From assembly GCA_023238725.1 (NCBI GenBank), contig CM041544.1, positions 2,139,501 to 2,203,500 of the forward strand: a DNA stretch of 64,000 nucleotides. The letters are read 5' to 3'. Below the pieces are notes generated by a model. That model did no database searches, was not told the origin of the DNA, and was given only the letters and a program-made list of their open reading frames with translations. Position numbers and translations under genes: made by a program. This document shows positions 57,341-64,000 of the stretch, piece by piece (the stretch's first letter is position 1; each line of letters begins with the position of its first letter). The stretch is from Scortum barcoo (Eukaryota > Chordata > Actinopteri > Centrarchiformes > Terapontidae).

Positions 57341-60126
57341 ATAATTGCTCATGGATTAGGTTCATGTTTTGTTTCTGTGCAAAAAGTGTTGTGTTCTTGT
57401 ACTGTGAGGATACAAAGTGCAGGAATTTGACACTGCAGAGTTGGGTTTATGTCCTACATCCCAAGAGTGGTTATGTTTAGGCTACGAAGACACTTGTATT
57501 AGTATTGACTCTCTTCGTGGAAGAGTAAGTTGAAAAGTTGGAAAAAAAAAACAAAACAAAAAAAACAATATAAAATTCCCTAATTCAGATTCTTTTGGTT
57601 TTAATTGTACAGAGGCAATGAGCCAAGGCTAGTGTCTCAACTCCCAGCTGTTCAACATACTGAATTGCTGCCATTACGAGACTAGAGAGAGACAAATGAC
57701 TTCACTCTTTTCTCCACATGTGCTGTAGAATTCGCAAAAAAAAATCAACCGGCCATGGACTCAGTGATAGTCGATATGTTGATGCTAGGTCCAACTCTAA
57801 TAAGTAATTTCATATCCTGATCTGAAATGATACATATTACAAGAGGTGTTGTGCTATTTGTTTAACTCTTCCTGGCCCTTGATCATGCCAGGTTGATCAG
57901 ATGATGTCAGTTGTTCTAGTATAGTATGTCAAAGTGAAAAAATAATTGTCATATAATTGCACATATAGGCAATCTTCTGCTGAAAAAAGACATACCAAGT
58001 AAAAACATAGTAAACATTTTTTATGTGCAACATTTGTATGTGCACATGCACAATGCGCCAGTTGGCTTGTTTCAAAGAGTATGTGATGACTGCTGCTATG
58101 GATGTAATTAGTCCTTATGTAATTAGTCCCTAAATAACATTTACACTGGAGGAAAAAAAATTTATCTTAAAAAATGACGTCTCCTCCTCATTTAGTCTTT
58201 GCTGGTCAGAATCCGTCTCCTGCTTAGAATGACCCCATTCTGTGTCACGCTCATGCGCCTCCCTGTTTGTTTGTGTTTCTGTCATGCAAATTTCCTGCCT
58301 GTGTCTGCAAAGCGTTGTTGAGTGTAGAGTGTGATTTGCTAAAATGGTAGAACATAATATGAAATAAGGTTTTTCTTATGTCTCACACAGTCCTACTCAC
58401 AGACAGGTAATACACATTACTGTACTTTACAACATGTACAACATGAAACAACTCTAGAACACTTTAACTTAGCGCATGCTCTTAACAGTCTCAAACTAAC
58501 CAAAACTTGAGATTTTCATGTTCATAGAAACACTCTTAGACAACACTCTTAGTCTCTTAGACCACCAGTGCCCAGATGTTAAACTCATCATTGTAGGGTG
58601 TGTATTGTGGTGCTCTTGATTTTAGTAGCTACAGTAGCAGTCCAGATCAAATGGAGCAAACCACACATGCAGTTCAAGAGCTTTTTTGCTTAGGGTTTGT
58701 GGCTCCTTAGTGTAAAGGATTAAAGAATTAAAATTACCCCAGCATATGCACAGTTATTAACTCTGCTTTATTCTGCAACCTTTCAGTGCCCTGGCCAGTT
58801 TCCTGTCTTTATGTCCTTATTTGATATGCTGTATTTCCGAGTGTCACTTGTTAAAGCAAGGCTTAGAATTTTCCACAGAACACAAAAAGGATTTGTGCAT
58901 GTCCACAACAAAGCTGTACCAATTGCATGAACATTTTGTTCTTACTTACCAACATTTGAATGAAAAATTAATTTTCAATGAAAAAAAGAAAATATTGATA
59001 CATGCTGCAATAGCTACAATACTTGTTAGTGCGTGCAGATACACAAGTTGAGATCAAATGTACAATGTACAAACGTACATTTCATGAATGAGGCCCAGTG
59101 TCTAGACATTTTTTTTTTTCCCTCCCTGACGAGTCATGAGAAGACTGTTATTATACATTCCAACTGGCAAGGGCACATGTCTGAGAGTGAAAAAGAAACA
59201 GATCTGAAATGGATTATACCTTTTGGCTCAGACCCACTAGCCCCATCACTTTCTTAGTTGCAGGGTCTTGCCAACTTATTATGTAAGAAGTAAACAGCTT
59301 TTCTCCAGTGCTGTGCCCATCTGTTGGAGTTTCTAGAGGGAAGACTGCTCGAGTTCTCTGGAGAGCAACAGGAGTTCTCCACAGTTCTGTGTTTAACAGG
59401 TCTCACAGTGTCTGTGTCTGTATCTGACTTACTGTCTGACCTTCAAATTATACTATACAAGTTATTTCATCTTCAGTTTGGAGCACAGTGGAGAAGTGTC
59501 TGATCCACATTTACCATTTGATGATCCAGTGATTTTCTGCAAACGTGCTAGCCAGTCGTTAGTCTGCAAGCGCTTATCATTTGCAATAGCTCTCTGAGCT
59601 AGCAAGCTTTCTTACTGTCAGTTAACAAGCAGTGTATTGTCCCGTTGACCTCTGTGTCTCTGCTGTCAGCAAACCATCCCTCTGTTATGGAGCTGTCGAT
59701 ACTCCAGCAGAGCAGGGTTATACAAAAGTGGATTGTGAAACACAGCTAATAGGATCTAATAGCTTCCTCTGCTTTGGACTCTCGGGCTTTCTGTTCCCTC
59801 AGAGGTCAGGAGTGTTAAAATGGTTTGTTATTGGCACTTGACTCAGTGAAAGATTGTTGTGAATTTACTTTTCCCTGGTGAGTGCCACAGTGAACCATAC
59901 ACAGATAAGCCGTGGAAAATGGATAGAGGTGGGACTCTGTGGAAGGTGATTTAGGTTAATCTGGTGGTCTAACAATTTGGTTTTTGAGATGCGGTTGAAG
60001 GCACCGGAAAAAGCTAGTAAGTATACTTTGAGTTAGGAAGCTAGAAGATAAATTCTACACTGGGTTTGGGTTTATATCCATCAGGAGCCCATATCAGCTG
60101 AATACTTACTTCCTGGGTGGAGATTC

Positions 60127-60147
60127 TTTTTTTTTTTTTTTTTTTTT
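60127..60147. repeat. T21 homopolymer
   Basis: A 21-nt T run in ltbp1 intron 2. It has no associated element that I can see. Confidence 0.9.
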
Positions 60148-63100
60148 GTCTGTTTATGCACAGGAAATGCTGTGCAAAGACTAACCAATTACCAATAGGG
60201 GACATTTTTTAGGTTTAAAGTCTTTGAGAGTTTGTGTTAACCACCCCATCCCACCAGCCAGATGTATGCTTATGTTTTTATAACCTTTACTTATCTTCAA
60301 ATCACAGGTATCATAGGTAAAACTCAATATTGATGCAGAGCTCAAAAACCTTGTACTGTTAATTGCGGTCAGTCAGGAATGTTTCTTGGGTTTTTCTCTG
60401 ACTGCCATAAATACTAAAAGAATGGACAGATGTATGTTGGACGTTTGTTGTAGAGCACAGACCGTTTTTGTTTGCTTCTTTTCTTGGCAGCCAGAATTGA
60501 CAACATGTGACTCAGCTATACATAACTCCTCTGATTCAGGAGAAATGATCAGGAGACATTCCAGTTCCTCCTCCAGACTGGATGAAGTCAAATGTCAGCA
60601 GAAGGGAAAATAGTGCTCTGTCAAATCCGCCTAAAGTGAAGACATCATGGTTATCTTGCAGACAAAAGGTCTTTGTAACTTTGTGGAGTTGCTCTGTTTA
60701 CTTTCCTGAAAGAAAGCAGCTATAATGTGGGGGATGCTGGTGTATGGACTGCTGCTTAGCTGATATCTGAGTATATGTAAACTTAAATAATATCATGGAA
60801 GGTATCTCTACAGGGCAGGCTTATATCATTAGCACTGTAATAATGCAGTACGTACCTTAATTTACATTATACTGTAGCTGTCATGAGCCGATCCACGTGT
60901 ATTTTAATTGATCTATATTAGCTAAAAAAGCTAACATCAAATGCTGATCCTACTCTTCTGGGTGAGAGGGCTGCCCCCCATGCCCCAAAACACATATTCT
61001 CTCTTTTCCACATGCCATCTTATTGACTCCAGTGGTTTGCTGCTCATTGCCCATTACAGCTCATTATTATGTCCATCACTTGCACCAACACTGTAGGGCT
61101 GTGTGCTGAATACAGATGCTGTAAAGTGAAAGGGGAGGCACAGTAGATGTGCAGCAATGTGGCTCACACCTCAGTTCACAGGGCAATGGAGGAGTCAAGT
61201 GGATGAAGATGTGACTGTCGCTGGTTATTGTGCCAGGATGATGTCCACACTCACCTCACTTAACCACTGCTACAGATACAAGCTCTCTGAATTGGTAATC
61301 TAACAACGGAAAGATTTCCTGTAGCGAGTGCTAATAGCTCGCTGCAGGTACTAATGCCGCACAGCATTCTCCAGCATTAGTAAATCTCAGTGTCAACAGG
61401 TTAGGGTGATTTTCCTTGATAGGATCTATGCTGTTATTCCCTCAATCTAATTTTAATGGCCTTCCAATTTTGTAATGGAAGGGCACACAGGTTTTGAAGC
61501 TAGTAAAAGGCTGCTTTTACAAAGAATTGCCAAGAATGAATGTGTTGGTGACAGCTGAGACACAGATTTAACACACACCTGGAGGCCATGACATATCAAG
61601 GAAATACAAAACAAATATGTAAAGAAGTCTATTGGAGATGGCTGGTACCATGGTATAAAATAAGTTTTCCTGACATGAAGAAAAATTGTGTGACCAATGG
61701 TCATATTGACAATTAACTGGATTGCCATTTTGTTTCACTTCATTCATTCAGCCTGACATCGTGTCTGTGTCAGCCAAATTGTCTTTGGAACTTTGAGGTT
61801 ATTTCTTCTTTTTATCTTGGTTTAATCAATCAGCAATGAGTCATGTGCTCCATCAAGGTAATTTCCTTGGATGCAAAACCAATCATATTTTCCCATCAAT
61901 TGAAGGAATATGATGATTCAAGAGGTGTATTTCTGTGAGTCAACTTAAATCCTGTACATCACTGCTACTTTTCATGGATGCAGCAGTGTAACTTGCTAAC
62001 TATTGTATGTAGGAAGAGGACATCCCTAGTTTTAAAATAAGGGTCAAATAAAAACACATTTTCAAGTTTGTATTCTGTGTTGTAGTGTTAATTCTTCATC
62101 ATTTATGTAAAAAATATTTTTGTATGCAAAATCTCTTTTTGTCCGGTAAATTTTGATGACTTATCTTGAGCTCATGAGTGCTGACTGTCACCAATGAAAT
62201 GTGATTTGGGTGATGAGTTAACCTCATCCATCATAACCATACTTGAATGTGGGTCAAATGGTAAAAGAGCAATATCATAGGAGGAAGTCTGTTTTATTGA
62301 GTCAGCAAAACTTGATTTTTGTTCAAGGTCTACTTAGTAAATTTCTTCTTTATCATCCCTCTCCTGATCTGCTGTATATTGTGTTGCTATGGTGCATATT
62401 TATACATTTACAGTTATCGCTGTCATCTTGGGTTGCAATGATGGCAAAAGACACGATCGGTCAGGCAAGACAGATTATAATTTTAAAGGAGACAAAAACA
62501 GACCAAAGAAATCCTTATTCACAATAAATCACACGCTTTTCTTCACAGTATCAGTATTCACAGCCCTCTGGAGGTGGAGTAGACTTGACAGCTGACTCTT
62601 TGTTGAGGAGATCAAAATAAGCATAAAAGGTGTTAGTTATCTGGCAACATGGCCTCAAACAAGATGGTTGCTTTTGTGGCTTTTGATGTTCTGGATTGCC
62701 TGCCACATGTATTTGGTGTTGTTGGTGTTGAGGTTTCTCACCAGTCTTGCCTTAAGTCTTCACTTTACCTCCTTGGTGCCAGCTTTCAGTCTCACTCTGG
62801 CAGTGGTTTTGTGTTGTGTTGGCTCTGGATGGGGCTCTCACTTCATTTATCCAGACTTTGTGGTTGGCAATTGATTATATTGTCTTTGTGATCTTCATAT
62901 CAACAACACATTTGCTGATATATAATGTCACTGATGATGGTATTTCCCTACATTAATATGGTTCTCCTGGGTGGCAGCATCTCTCAACATGTGTCAGTCT
63001 GTGCACTGAAAACAGCGCAGCAGACTTGCTGTAGCTTCATCTCTCCACACTTCAACCATCAGAAATAAACAGTTAACCAAAATGGGTATGGGGAGAGCTT

Positions 63101-64000
63101 TGTGGATACTAAGAATGTTCGAGTATACAACAGGGGTACAAATACAGGTACATCGTATTGTTTCCCTTGTTGGGGCTTTGAGCATGCTGGTAAAGTTGAA
63201 GTAAAACAGATCTGAGGTCTGTTTGAGTAAAATCACCAGCTATATAAAATACCATTCAATTGCTTTGTCATGTGACTGCCCATGACTTCATACAGTTCCA
63301 AGTACATTTGTTGAATTTGCATCTGGAGGAATGTAAACAGCAACAAGAACAATGTTATAAATAAATAATAATAAATAGAAATATATGACTGGATGATATT
63401 GGTGGTATCTTAACAACATCCATTGATTCAATTGTGTTTGAATGCCTAGTTTCATTGATGTAAACAGTGTCTGCCTCCCCTCATCTTACTGTCTTGTGTT
63501 CTCTTGTGTTGATATGAAACACCACCCATCAAGTGCAATAGCTTGATCTAACCCTAAGCATGATTCTTAATTATTGTTGTTCTTTATTTTTTTTAATAAA
63601 AAATATGCAGCTGTTTGAATGCCTTGACTTGTGCAGTATGAATTATGGTCATATATTCTCTGTTGAATGTTTACATTTTTTCAAAATAGATGGCAAAAAT
63701 GTTATCGTCTACATATCTTTCACTTAAGTTTGTGGGTTGGAAATGGCCTGGGGGTTCAGCAGGAGCCCAAAAACAAATATTTGCTCCAGAGACCCCTGAA
63801 AGGTTAAACTGGCCTTGTACCCTGGGTAAGATGGCAAACTACACTAACCAAGCTGTTGTATTCTTCTCGGGATGTTAGAATAGATTTTGTTTGTGTAAGT
63901 GGTTGTTTGCCTTGTGATGAATACACTGTTGCTGTCAAGTCAAAGTAGATTCAGTTAGTCATTGTGATTAACTATGATGTTTGATATCATGGGGTTTCTA

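Larger units (their letters stand above)
56577..64000. other. ltbp1 intron 2, to window edge
   Basis: I searched this 7.4-kb stretch for the expected next exon (a C..C.NGG.C type EGF module) and did not see one, so the intron continues beyond the window. It contains a 12-bp hairpin at 57312-57340, a T run at 60127-60147 and otherwise AT-rich sequence. Short open frames at 62243-62891 and elsewhere have no recognisable motif. Confidence 0.65.

Noticed and set aside
62243..62891. Overlapping open frames considered as an ltbp1 exon 3
   Set aside because: They lack the Cys spacing of the expected EGF-like module and have no suitable phase-1 acceptor.

Overview
This window is vertebrate nuclear DNA, almost certainly from a ray-finned (teleost) fish. 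Small exons with GT-AG junctions sit in long AT-rich introns. Long CA/GT microsatellites are frequent, and the interspersed repeats are typical of fish (Tc1/mariner, several LINE families, a compact solo LTR). All coding sequence I can support is on the + strand and belongs to two genes. Most other open frames are chance frames in introns or pieces of dead transposons.

Gene 1 is ttc27 (tetratricopeptide repeat protein 27), about 3.4-40.2 kb. The window enters the gene inside an intron, and its first coding exons lie to the left. Fifteen consecutive coding exons join in frame, with every phase matching, to give the C-terminal 633 residues, a stop codon at 39886-39888 and a poly(A) signal at 40159. 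The protein carries a central TPR array and is a cytosolic/nuclear adaptor linked in the literature to HSP90/R2TP-type assembly and RNA biology.

Gene 2 is ltbp1 (latent TGF-beta-binding protein 1, long form), from about 51.7 kb to beyond the right edge. A GC-rich first exon carries the signal peptide (ATG at 52127). A 71-bp second exon (56506-56576) begins the first cysteine-rich module. No third exon is visible, so intron 2 is at least 7.4 kb. The order and orientation ttc27 > ltbp1 match the human locus at 2p22.3.

The introns and the 11.5-kb intergenic gap hold these elements: a Tc1-like transposon broken by the left edge; a 2.6-kb minus-strand LINE in ttc27 with a mutated reverse-transcriptase catalytic motif; two 3' ends of one second LINE family; three other LINE fragments; a solo LTR with a clean 5-bp target duplication; and a dispersed fish repeat present at about six places in ttc27 introns.

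No novel multi-gene system is visible. The most unusual signals are structural. There are four near-perfect fold-back palindromes with arms of 12-32 bp and loops of only 1-5 nt, and a nested AAT/ATT palindrome cluster at 46.7-46.85 kb. A 48-bp sense-strand CA repeat lies 13 nt after a ttc27 5' splice site. The ltbp1 start has an open in-frame upstream extension and an overlapping upstream ORF.
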